Assembly (NCBI GenBank): GCA_029582155.1
Contig: CM055905.1
Coordinates: forward strand, 6,326,062 to 6,390,061
Direction: 5' to 3'
From: Panopea generosa
Lineage: Eukaryota; Mollusca; Bivalvia; Adapedonta; Hiatellidae
DNA: 64,000 nucleotides
Both the position numbers and the translations under genes were made by a program. Positions 54,618 through 64,000 of this stretch are shown here, in pieces. The first letter of the stretch is position 1, and each line of letters starts with the position of its first letter. The notes under the pieces are model-generated. The model saw only the letters and a list, made by a program, of their open reading frames with translations, made no database searches and had not been told where the DNA came from.

Positions 54618-57421
54618 TTAGGCATTGGGGTTATTGTTTGCCCCATTGTATGTGCTTCTCATTTGATTGAATGTATTTTCTACAACATCAGAGTTAATAA
54701 GTGTAGGAGTTATGAAAAGTAGAGAATCCTTTTTTAGAAGTTTATGACACAGGTTTAAGAAACCAACAATACAAGCATGAATGTCCTCATGGCATTGGTA
54801 TGACATCAGTTTATGTACTTTTTCTTTGTTAGAAATATCTGTTGATGCTTTCACTGCTGTCTCCCATTTAAAAAACCAGTTGTTGATATTAATTAATTGT
54901 TCTAACCTTTCATCATGTATTGACCTTATGGGTGCCCTACCCCTGAATATATCAATTAACATAGACGTTTTTCTTAAAAATTCAATTGCGCCATCAAGTA
55001 TATTGCCTTTAGGGCCTAAATAAAGTTGATATTGTAACATTAAATGTAGCATGTCTGTATTCAAAACTTCATCAGCAAGATGGTTTCTCATTTTGGTTTG
55101 ATTTGATGGGAAAAGGTGTTAATTTCTTGTGTATCTGGACAGCATTTGTTTTATCCCAATGAAAACAGTTGATAAACATTTGCCATTGAGCTGTGTGAGA
55201 AGAGGGTAGTGTTAGTAGCCTAGTGCTGTTCTTTTGTATTCCACTTTTTAATACATTGTTTCTGAGTTTTTTAATTACATGTGACACATCCATCATGAAA
55301 ATCATGGAATCCAAATTGCATGGGCTGGAACATGTAAATGTTGTAGACTTTTCACCAATGTTATACTTCATGAAAGACCTATTAGACTGGGCACCATCCA
55401 TGCATGTATATACAGTGTTTAACCCAAACTTCTGAAGAGTGTCAACAGTTTCCCAAAAAAGGGAGTACAATTCTGTTGCTTGAATTCCATCAGTGATAAA
55501 ATGAGCAAAAGGGAAACGAAATCCACTAATGCCCAAAAATATCATTTGAAGAGCATGTCTTCCAAGAGTATGGTCATTTTCCCCTGTTCTTATGGTATGA
55601 CAAATGTTTCCTTCTTCACCAACTTCAACTAAACCAGATAACTCTACCATATGACCACTCTTACTTACCAGAATTGAAAATTTCTATTGTGTGGTATCTG
55701 CTGACCACAACTGATTTAGTTACCTTTACTGCCACACATAGTTTTAACATTATGACAGATTTACAAACATTTTGAACACTTTCTCTGCACATTTCAAAGT
55801 CATCATTAATGAATAATTTTGGAAGATCAACCTTGTTGTCACTGATTTCTAATGCCCACTTCCTGTTCTCGAAAAATGTAACCTTTTTGTAATTTCCATT
55901 AATCTTACTTTCACATTTTAACTCACAAGAAACGCTATTGTGGTTTTCAAATTTTACTGTAAATTCTTCTGGAAAAAAGTGTGTTATTTCTCCTAAAGTG
56001 GAGCATTCAATAGATTTTTCAATACTTTATTGTTTTAAAGAAATTCCTTTATATACTGTCAGGGCTAGAATTTAACTTTTTTGTGCACTGGCAATTTTGG
56101 CCAGTGCCTAAAATTTCAACTGGCCAAATTTGAAACCAACTAGCCAAACCATTTTTTGCAGAAACTTGTAGTCCTAAATGTCTAAATAAACCCAAAATTA
56201 ATTGTTTCAAAGCCTGCGTGTTATTTAATATGCATTATTAGCTTTTTTTTTATTTATAGACAATGGTTTCAAGGTTATTATATATGTTAAGGTACAATTC
56301 AAAGCAGTACTTTACAAAACAAAATATTTAAAAAAATAAAATTGTCCTTGTTATTTATTATACTACCATAAATAAATGCATACAATGATATATCATAAAT
56401 AAACACTTTTAACTAAACCAAAATATGAATCATGGGTTCAACAATAACAAGTGTACAGAGAGGCTGAGATTGTGACATACACACATTTCTATTTATAGAA
56501 TTAATATAGCCAATGGCCTTTCGTTTTAAAATAAGATCTAGATCTAGCCAAGGACGATTGTTTAACATGTGTAAATATTGTGATATCATAGTAATATAGT
56601 TTAATTATTATGGATGATCTGTCGATCGCGGTGGTTTCTACAATTGACACACCATTTTGTCATTGTCAAGTGTATAGCCCTGTGTGATATTGAGCTGTCG
56701 CTCCCATTTCATTACAGTATTAACGGAAGGATTATTTCACTTTTTTCTTGTTAGGACTAACTTCCATTCGTCAGTTCAATGGAAAAAAAGATGTTATTTT
56801 ATCTGCCACTTTAACAGCTGACAAAATATGTAAACAATAAATTTGACGGGTTTCAACTTTACTTTTATTTTATAGAGTGAGTGCGCGATCGATCAAACTA
56901 GACGCAGTCTACTCATTATGTTGTTGACGGGTTTTAACTTTACTTCCTTTTTGCAGAATGAACTTGAGATCAAAAACAATTTGATGCAGTCTACACATAT
57001 AAATATTTAATACATGTCATTGACAATCGTGCTGCTAGGGGGTATTTTGGCGCGAGAAGCAAAAGAAATTTGGTAAAATTGACAAGAACTCGTTATTTTT
57101 ACCAGGATAATACTTGTTTATTTTCAAAAATCAATAAAATAAATAAAATAAGTAATTTTCTCAACTTGAAATCCACTCGCAAAAAAATGCCAGCTTAAGT
57201 AATTTCAACTCGTATTTTCAAAATACAGCTCGCATTTTGCGAGTGGCGAGTGCTTAAATTCGAACCCTGACTGTACAGCTTGTGTTATTTTGCTGACGTC
57301 TTTCCTTTTGTCTCGTAGGATATACTTTCAATAAATGTTCAATAAACACTCTTATTCCAGTATTAACATTAAAGCCAGACTCCAAAATTTCAAACTTGAA
57401 AGCTTGATATCCGTTTCCAAA
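54618..57421 (-). pseudogene. P-element-like (THAP-type) transposase, interrupted by a 1.2-kb insertion
   Basis: Reading the minus strand: GYQAFKFEILESGFNVNTG and HLLKVYPTRQKERRQQN (57421-57275), then after the inserted element EITHFFPEEFTVKFENHN and WALEISDNKVDLPKLF (to about 55670). A frameshift precedes SKSGHMVELSGLVEVG. Next comes FRFPFAHFITDGIQATELYS with CMDGAQSNRSFMKY and MIFMMDVSHVIKKLRNNVLK (the P-element DNA/nucleotide-binding and catalytic region). Another frameshift near 55095 leads to MRNHLADEVLNTDMLHLMLQ, QCHEDIHACIVGFLNLC and ENTFNQMRSTYNGANNNPNA (the C-terminal P-element domain). The THAP finger itself is not visible. Dead copy. Confidence 0.75.
56060..57269. mobile_element. 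1.2-kb element with cagggctag ends inserted in the P-element-like exon
   Basis: The left end cagggctagaatttaa and the inverted right end cagggttcgaatttaa match 14 of 16. ACTGT flanks it on both sides (56055-56059, 57270-57274). Skipping the insertion plus one ACTGT leaves the surrounding transposase frame continuous. No coding sequence was seen inside. The class is uncertain: CAGGG ends suggest hAT, but a 5-bp duplication does not. Confidence 0.8.
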
Positions 57422-57512
57422 CTGCTATCCTCCTTCACCCTATTCAACAGCCTGCAATTAAAAAAGTTATTTGTAAGAAAATCAATGTACCACCTTGTTT
57501 GAGGCAATAATG

Positions 57513-57794
57513 TACTGTAAATTCCCTTATTAATGCCCTCCCCCTAATAAATTCGCCCCCCCCCCCCCCCCCCCAAATTTACCCCCAAAAATAAATTACT
57601 TTATTAATTTATGTCATAAGTGAATGCTTGTAGTGTTATGATTGTTGAAATTTATTCATAAGAAGGTAAAATCCACTTAATATAAAAAAAAAAAATCTTT
57701 ATTTTTGTTTTATATGTCCCGAAATAAAGCTCCCCCTCCACCCCCTTTTGCAAAATTTAACGCCTAGGGGGTGTTAAAAAGGGAGTATACGGTA
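57513..57794. mobile_element. MITE with tactgtaaattccctt ends and a poly-C run
   Basis: The left tactgtaaattccctt and inverted right taccgtatactccctt differ at three of 16 positions. The interior contains a run of 19 C (57556-57574) and repeated 'aataaattcgccc'-like segments. Confidence 0.7.
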
Positions 57795-57799
57795 GTAAA

Positions 57800-58285
57800 C
57801 TACAGTTTTTAATTAAATTTAATTTGATTTATGGAAAATATGTGTTTTACTTTTTCCCCATTAAATTATATAAGATTGTATTCAATTGAAGTATTATGAG
57901 ATACATATGTATATTCCATTAAAGTAACAGTTTAGAATTTTCAATTACAAAATTTATTTTTCATGCGTTAAAATGTACTGTTTGCTAAACAGGACTTTTT
58001 TGGTTATTTTTTATTGAAAATATTTACAGTACATGAAAATCCTTTAATTAGAAGTACATGTCAACTTAATATTGCAAATAACATTAAATTTACTTTTAAG
58101 ATAATCATTAAAATTGTACTTTTTCAGGTGAACCTATATTTAAATTGATGCGAAAATTTAATGATTAAATTAAATTAAAATTATTGTAAAATGGGACTTT
58201 AAATACTTGTGACAACTTTTATCTTTACTACAAGAAAAACCAGTTTTGTTTTAAACTTATTTATTTTATTTTACTTCGATTGTGA
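57800..58285. other. No gene seen
   Basis: Very AT-rich sequence without recognisable features. Confidence 0.5.
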
Positions 58286-58465
58286 AACAAGTTCTTACAA
58301 CTTAGACAAATCACGCTCGAAGTCTTCCTGGGTAGTACCAGTACAAAGCATATGCGGAAAAAGTGCCTTGCTCAAGGACACCACACATAGCCGTAGCGGA
58401 GGATCGAACCCACGACCCTCCGATCATGGGTTCGGTGCTCTACCACTGGACCACGCGCTCCACCA
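58285..58465 (-). mobile_element. tRNA-derived SINE (family B), best preserved copy
   Basis: Minus strand: head gagcgcgtggtccagtggta with A box TGGTCCAGTGG (58443-58453), then B box GGTTCGATCC (58401-58410). The body includes 'gtgtccttgagcaaggcact', and the tail runs toward 'cacaatcgaag' at 58275-58285. Fragments of the same body lie in BAG6 introns. Confidence 0.8.
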
Positions 58466-58744
58466 GTTCACCATTAAGACCTTTTTTCTGTTTACCACCC
58501 TATAAAGGCCTCATTCTCTATGCCCAAAACAACTACAATGTACTCAGTTCCTTAAATGGACATGCCTCCATATGATTTAATGTCCAAATTTTCAAAAAAT
58601 TATAAATATATGAAAATTCCCAATTTATTTTAAAAAGGATCAACTTCTTTATGTTTAAATTTATATTTCAATATATAATTCAGTACAAAAACAATAAGTT
58701 AGCTTTTTATTTCATATATTGACTGCGTGAGTAACGGTTACGGG

Positions 58745-60412
58745 TTTTTAGCTCTACTGGCCAAAGGCCAGAAGTGCTAATGCAATGGCGTGTTGTCTGT
58801 CATCCGTCGTCCGTCGTCTGTCATCTGTCGTCTGTAAGCAGCAATTTCTCTGAAACCACTAGGCCAATTAAACTGAAACTACACATGGGTGTTTCTATTG
58901 CATAGAATTCTATACAGAAGATTTTTTATTTTATCTGAAATTCAAGATGGCAGCCGTTACTAAAAATAGTCCAAAACTTAAAAAATCTTCTTCTCATGAA
59001 CGGCTCAACAGATTTTCAAAATGTTTATGTAGTAATGATGACCAACTATACTTTTGTAAGATTTGTTCAAATGGTGTTCCTAGGGTTAAATATGACCCCG
59101 CCCCGAGGGTTAAATTAGGGGACATGTCATTATAATATTTTTTTATTTTAAAATGGAAATGACTTTGCCTATATCTTCACAGAAGCATTGTTTGGTGAAG
59201 GAGGTTCAGATTTGTTAAAATAACTGGGTTCCACTGTCTTAAGGGGTCAGGAGGGGCCCCAAAAGGGGAAAAAATGGGGAATTACTAAATTTGTTTTCTT
59301 AAGCACCAGTATGTCAGATTTGTTCATATTTTGCATAAATTATCCCTATGTGTAGGGGTTTGATTGCAGATAAGAATTTAGGGGCTAAAATTCATAGGGG
59401 CCCTGTAAGGGGACTTAGAATTTTACATAGGGATACTATGGGAAAACAGAAAATTCTCTTTTTCTTTCATCTGCTCTTAAACCACTAGGCTAATTAAACT
59501 GAAACTTTACATGAGTGTTTCTATTGCATAGAAGACTATACAGAAGATTTTTTTTTTCAATCTGAAATTCAAGATGGTCGCCGTTACTAAAAATAATCCA
59601 AAACTTAAAAAATCTTCTTCTCATGAACGGCTCAACAGATTTTCAAAATGTTTATGTAGTAATGATGACCAACTATAGTTCTGTTAGATTTTTTCAAATG
59701 GTGTCCCTAGGGTTAAAAATGACCTTGCCCCAAGAGTTCTATTAGGGGAAAACATCTCAATATAATATATATTTATTTTTTTTTAAATGGAAATAATTTT
59801 GCTTATATCTTCACTAAAGCATTGTTAGGTAAAGGAGGTTAAGATTTGTAAAAATGACTGGGTTCCTATGTCTTAAGGGGTCAGGAGGGGCCCCAAAAGG
59901 GTTCAAATTGGGAATTAGTAAAATTGTTTTCTTAAGAACCGGTATGTCAGATTTGTACATATTTGATATAAATTATCCCTAAGTGTAGGGGTTTGATTGC
60001 AGATAAGAATTTAGGGGCTAAACTATATAGGGGCCCTGTAAGGGGACTTAGAATTTTACATAGGGATACTGTGGGAAAACAGAAAATTCTCTTTTTTTTT
60101 TCATTTATTCTGAAACCACTAGGCCAATTAAACTGAAACTTCACATGGATGTTTCTATTGCATAGGAGACTATACAAAAGATTTATTTTTTCTATCTAAA
60201 ATTCAAGATGGCCACCATTACTAAAAATAGTCCAAAACTTAAAAAATCTTCTTCTCATGAACGGTCCAACAGATTTTCAAAATGTTTATGTGGTAATGAT
60301 GACCAACTATAGTTTTGTTAGATTTGTTCAAATTGTGTCCCTAGAGTCAAAAAGTGCTATGGCCACTATGAGTCAGCAGAGCGTCCTCAGGCCCTCTTGG
60401 GCCTCTTGTTCT
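58745..60412. repeat. Bivalve dispersed repeat with about 2.5 internal tandem units of 620-640 bp
   Basis: It starts 'ttagctctactggccaaagg' and ends 'ggccctcttgggcctcttgt', the reverse of the ends at 22650-23385. The interior repeats a unit beginning 'aaccactaggccaattaaac' at about 58855, 59475 and 60114, each with 'caagatgg', 'cttcttctcatgaacgg' and 'ttttcaaaatgtttatg'. A 62-codon open frame at 58947 is part of the unit and recurs broken in the other copies, so it is not a gene. Confidence 0.85.
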
Positions 60413-60654
60413 ACATATTTTACCTGATGCAATAGACCATCTATTGATGTAAAGTTTTGATAATGTTTGAAATCTTTATGTAATTATTGTATAGCAGTTT
60501 ATGATTAGATAATTTCCGTAAATTTAGAAATTTTTTACAAATATTGTACAGCTTTAAAAAATAATCACAATTAATCACAATTTTTCAACCAGTTTGATTA
60601 GATAAATTGGTTGCCATTAAACAGCAACTACAGTGTAAGGCAATAAATCTAATA
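60413..60654. other. AT-rich spacer
   Basis: No feature seen between the bivalve repeat and the Tc1 element. Confidence 0.5.
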
Positions 60655-60952
60655 TATACTAGCGGAAAAAACTGTGCATGTGTAAAATGTTCATGTATCG
60701 CTCAATTTTATAAATTAAAGCTTGAAACTTTACACAGGTAAGTTGTGTATCCCTCTCGGTCATTTACACTGGTCAGTGCATGAGTTACACAGGTAGTTTG
60801 TCTGTCTGGCCAACGTCTTCGTTTTCACGTTTTTTTTCGGCCAGCAGTGAATTGCAAACATGTTTGTCGCCTAAACCTGTGTAAAAGCATAGTGTTGATA
60901 CCTGTAAGACACAAAACCAGCATAATTTTGAAAAAAACGTCTTTGATACGCC

Positions 60953-61947
60953 ATGCCAAGGTTGAATGAAACTGACATATGCCGCGCCGTAGGCATGATT
61001 GAAGCTGGTGTACGTCATACTGACGTTGCCAGACAATTTGGTGTGCACCGAAATACTGTAAATGCCTTGTGGAGATGGTACCAACAGTTTGGGACCACCA
61101 GAGACCGGCCTCGGTCAGGACGTCCACGCGTCACGTCTAATCGCCAGGATACGTAAATCCGGGTCGTTCATTTCTGTGAACGACTCAGAGCTGCTACTTT
61201 GACGGCTAGAAGTATTCCTGGCCTTGGAAGAATAAGTCCCTGAATGGTACGTAATCGATTGCTTGAACGAGGCATACGTCCACGACGTCCAGCCATACGT
61301 CCTGTTCTCCAGCAACATCATCGTGTGGCACGTTTTGCCTGGTGTAGACGACACATACACTTCACGCAACAGGACTGGGCACGTGTTCTTTTCACGGATG
61401 AGTCAAGGTTTCATTTCGACAGCAGCGACGGTCGTTCTAGAGTGTACCGTCGTGTTGGTGAACGTTTCCATGACAGTTGTGTGATTCAACGACGTCCATT
61501 CGGCGGATGTAGTGTCATGGTGTGGGATGGCATCTCATCCCGTGGCAGAACAGCTCTTGTGGTTGTGGACGGCACACTTACAGGCATCAGATACCGTGAC
61601 GAAATCATACGGCCTCACGTCCATTTGTGCAGCAACGTAACGGCACGCTGCAACAGGATAACGCTCGCCCGCATGTCGCGCGGGTCGTCACCGACTTCTT
61701 GATCCAGAACAATGTGAATGTGCTGCCCTGGCCTGCAATATCACCGGATATGTTGCCTATAGAACACATGTGGGATGAGATGCAGCGTCGCTTACGTCGC
61801 CTCCAAAATCAGCCGTTGACGTTACCTGACCTGTCACGTGCGCTTGTGAGAATCTGGAATGGTATTCCCAAGGCATTTTTCAGCACACTTGTCGCATCAA
61901 TGAGGCGTCGTTGCCAAGCATGCATCTATTCCAATGGTGGACATACA
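60953..61947 (+). pseudogene. Outer Tc1 transposase, inactivated
   Basis: MPRLNETDICRAVGMIEAGV and a helix-turn-helix DVARQFGVHRNTVNALWRWY; the GRPR linker motif (RPRSGRPRV); first catalytic Asp in VLFTDESRF; MVWDGISSRG; second Asp in QQDNARPH; and Glu 34 residues later in LPIEHMWDEM, a DD34E triad. In-frame stops occur at about 61154 and 61241, and a one-base frameshift near 61620. The coding end is cut by the inner element in the NGGHT tail typical of Tc1. Confidence 0.9.
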
Positions 61948-63434
61948 CTGAAGAGATATGAAAACGCAACAAGAAATCTATTAATTTTTTTCTTAATTGA
62001 AATGGTACAACCTTACAATTAAACACACCTATTTATAGCTATATCTTGCACTAATCGTGAATAAAATTATCGATCATGATTTACCGCAAGTCGAATAGGC
62101 TGTATCCGGTCCATTTTCACGTGCGCTCCGTGCACGCTTAACCAGGTGGTCTGTTGGATGTAATTTTTGCATTAACACATGTATTCTCCGATTGCGAATG
62201 TGAAAATCGTTTGAAATATTGGATACTTTTAATGTGCAACATGCCAAGGTTAAATAATGACAATAGAAACCGAATTTTGGGACTTTTGCAAGGTGGATTA
62301 ACACAAACTGTTGTTGATAGACGTTTTAACGTCAACCGTTCGACAATATCTCGGCTTGTTCAACGCTTCAACGCTGCCGGATCCGTTTCAGACCAACCCC
62401 GACCGGGTGCAATGCGTGCAACCACGAGACATTATATCCGTCAACGTTATCTCCGTAATCGATTTCTGACGGCATCATCGACAGCCAACTTAGTCGTCGG
62501 TACAAGGGGTCGGCCAATTCACCATACCACAGTGACCAATTGTTTGCGGGATTATGGGATACGTTGTCGGAGGCCTGTGAAAGTACCCGTTTTAAGTGCC
62601 CAACATCGACGTGGGCGACTACAATGGGCACGTTATAACGCACAACGTCCTAATTGGAACAGTGTTGTGTTTTCCGATGAGTCCCGGTTCAATTTGTTCA
62701 ATGCCGACGGCAGGATAAGAATATACTGTAGGCGCAACTAACGCTACGCCGATGTTTGCGTATAGGAACATGAACGTTACGGTGGTGGCGGCATAATGGT
62801 TTGGGGGGCTATCAACTGGGACTTTAAGTCAGAACTGGTAATTTGCTATGGGAATTTAAATGCCAACCAGTATATCGCCCAGATTCTTACACCCAGTGTA
62901 TTGCCCATGTTTCATGCACGTGACGGGTTGACGTTTCAACAGGATAATGCGCCCCCTCATCGGGCAAGAGTTACCATGAACTTCCTTAACGCACATGGCA
63001 TTCCCGTGTTAGCATGGCCGTCATTGTCTCCAGATCTAAATCCTATAGAGCACATGTTGGACGAGTTGGGACGTAAAATACGTCAACGTCCTAACGCTGC
63101 TACCACCGTACAAGAGCTCACTGCTGCACTCGTTGAAGAGTGGAATTGCATTCCACGTCAGGTGTACAGAACACTTTGCCGATCAATGCGATCTCGGATA
63201 CAGGAAGTCATTACCAAGCACGGTGGCCATACCCAGTACTTAGACTTTTGATGTCTGATGTCAGTGGAAGGACGATTAGATAACATTATCAACTAAATTG
63301 CCACTTGTTTTGTTATTGGCTGTTTAATTGAGATATTACTTAATAATTTGGCACCTTTGATATTTCTGTCACTGTTTTCAATCCGCAGATATACACCTCT
63401 AAGTCCAGTGTTGCGTTTTCATATCTCTTGAGTG
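61946..63434. mobile_element. Inner Tc1-like transposon
   Basis: The left cactgaagagatatgaaaac (followed by gcaac) and inverted right cactcaagagatatgaaaac (followed by gcaac) differ at one of 25 positions. TA lies on both sides (61944-61945, 63435-63436). Total length 1489 bp. Confidence 0.9.
62241..63251 (+). pseudogene. Inner Tc1 transposase, two nonsense codons
   Basis: 337 codons in one frame: MPRLNNDNRNRILGLLQGGL, helix-turn-helix VVDRRFNVNRSTISRLVQRF, VVFSDESRFNLF (first Asp), GGIMVWGAINWD, QQDNAPPHRAR (second Asp), and PIEHMLDELG with Glu 34 residues after it, so DD34E. Two in-frame stops, TAA and TAG, lie between RRN and EHERY (about 62739-62765). Otherwise it is intact. It is clearly different from the outer copy, so the two belong to separate Tc1 subfamilies. 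Confidence 0.9.
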
Positions 63435-63770
63435 TACATGGTATTGATGAGATGAACTTTGTTTAGAGAACGTCTCTGAAAACTGATCTCTATCCAAGAC
63501 GCTGCTGATGCAATAACCATATCAATTGAGCTGGTGTTAAATAAAGGTCAGATAAAACCCTGTTGATTTTTTTTTTGCAATTTCTTATATATCTCCTAAG
63601 TTATAGCATATTATACCCATGCACAGTTTCTTTTTCCGCTAGTGTACTATTAAAACAGTAGACTTGGTCATGAGTAAAAGGCCATGAAAACAAATTTAAT
63701 CATAAATACATTTTAAAATTTGAAATGTTTTACAAATATTTTTCTCTAATTTATGAAAAGTATTTACAGT

Positions 63771-63943
63771 TGAACCTGCCTAAGTGGCCACCTGTATTAA
63801 GCAGTCACTTGCCTTAAGCAGCCAGCCAGTTAACTTCTCAAATAGAAATTTTGTTCTAAATTTAATTTGTTTTAAGCAACAATCTGCCTTAAGCTGCCAG
63901 ATTGTGTTCCTCCATTGGCTGACTGCTTAATGCAGGTTTGACT
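63771..63943. mobile_element. Complete short MITE with ttacagt ends
   Basis: The left end tacagttgaacctgcctaag and the inverted right end tacagtcaaacctgcattaa are alike. The interior is made of 'taagcagccag' repeats. It is related to the 1-kb element at 25299-26314. Confidence 0.8.
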
Positions 63944-64000
63944 GTAATTAGAAATACCCAATTTTACCATGTGTCCTTTCCAAAACTACACAGTAGAAGG

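Larger units (their letters stand above)
60657..63644. mobile_element. Outer Tc1-like transposon, interrupted by a second Tc1
   Basis: The left end tactagcggaaaaaactgtg and the inverted right end cactagcggaaaaagaaact mark the ends. TA lies on both sides (60655-60656, 63645-63646). Without the inner insertion the element would be about 1.5 kb, normal for Tc1. Confidence 0.85.

Noticed and set aside
58947-59135. Small protein beginning MAAVTKNSPKLKKSSS
   Set aside because: It lies inside a tandem unit of a dispersed repeat, and the equivalent positions in the other units are broken.

Overview
The window looks like nuclear DNA of a bivalve mollusc. It is AT-rich, intron-rich and densely packed with eukaryotic transposons, and no bacterial-type genes are visible. 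The lineage call rests on repeat families I associate with bivalve genomes (elements opening aacaagaggcccaag or aacaagagggccatg, tRNA-derived SINEs, MITEs ending in ggtttgactgta) and on a metazoan BAG6 gene. The species cannot be read from the sequence.

The left 26.6 kb is one host gene on the minus strand, BAG6 (scythe/BAT3), a ubiquitin-like chaperone. Eighteen coding exons can be placed from the start codon at 26494 down to 71, and the gene continues off the left edge. They encode about 916 residues: an N-terminal ubiquitin-like domain, the conserved GSFTLPSD and DGSAVDVHI blocks, the ALSDL block, then a long Pro/Gly/Thr-rich region. The C-terminal BAG-like part is outside the window. All exon phases agree once a single-base indel in exon 14 is allowed for. 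The introns carry a 46-bp minisatellite that fills intron 10 almost completely, a perfectly periodic 40-bp minisatellite, a (TCTG)n/(TC)n tract beside a splice donor, a long hairpin, SINEs and several MITEs, one nested in another.

From 26.6 kb to the right edge I see no convincing intact host gene. The order is: a MITE; a GC-rich 42-bp minisatellite (28.7-29.9 kb) that is open in several frames but is not a gene; a dead pogo-like transposase (30.2-35.7 kb) split by two LINE insertions, each with a target-site duplication, the second about 90 bp long; further LINE fragments (37.1-38.0 kb, 40.9-41.2 kb); and a decayed gag/zinc-knuckle/protease retroelement followed by a TatD-hydrolase-like fragment (42-46.3 kb).

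The rest of the right side holds SINE and tRNA-like debris; a 2.35-kb element with 16-bp inverted ends and a Mutator-like transposase first exon (49.3-51.6 kb); a spliced but broken PIF1-like helicase (52.3-54.2 kb) facing a broken P-element-like transposase (54.6-57.4 kb), whose coding exon is split by a 1.2-kb element with 5-bp target duplications; a bivalve-type repeat with about 2.5 internal tandem units (58.7-60.4 kb); and one Tc1 transposon inserted into the last codons of another (60.7-63.6 kb). Most of these broken transposon genes record an order of insertions; BAG6 is the only clear cellular gene.
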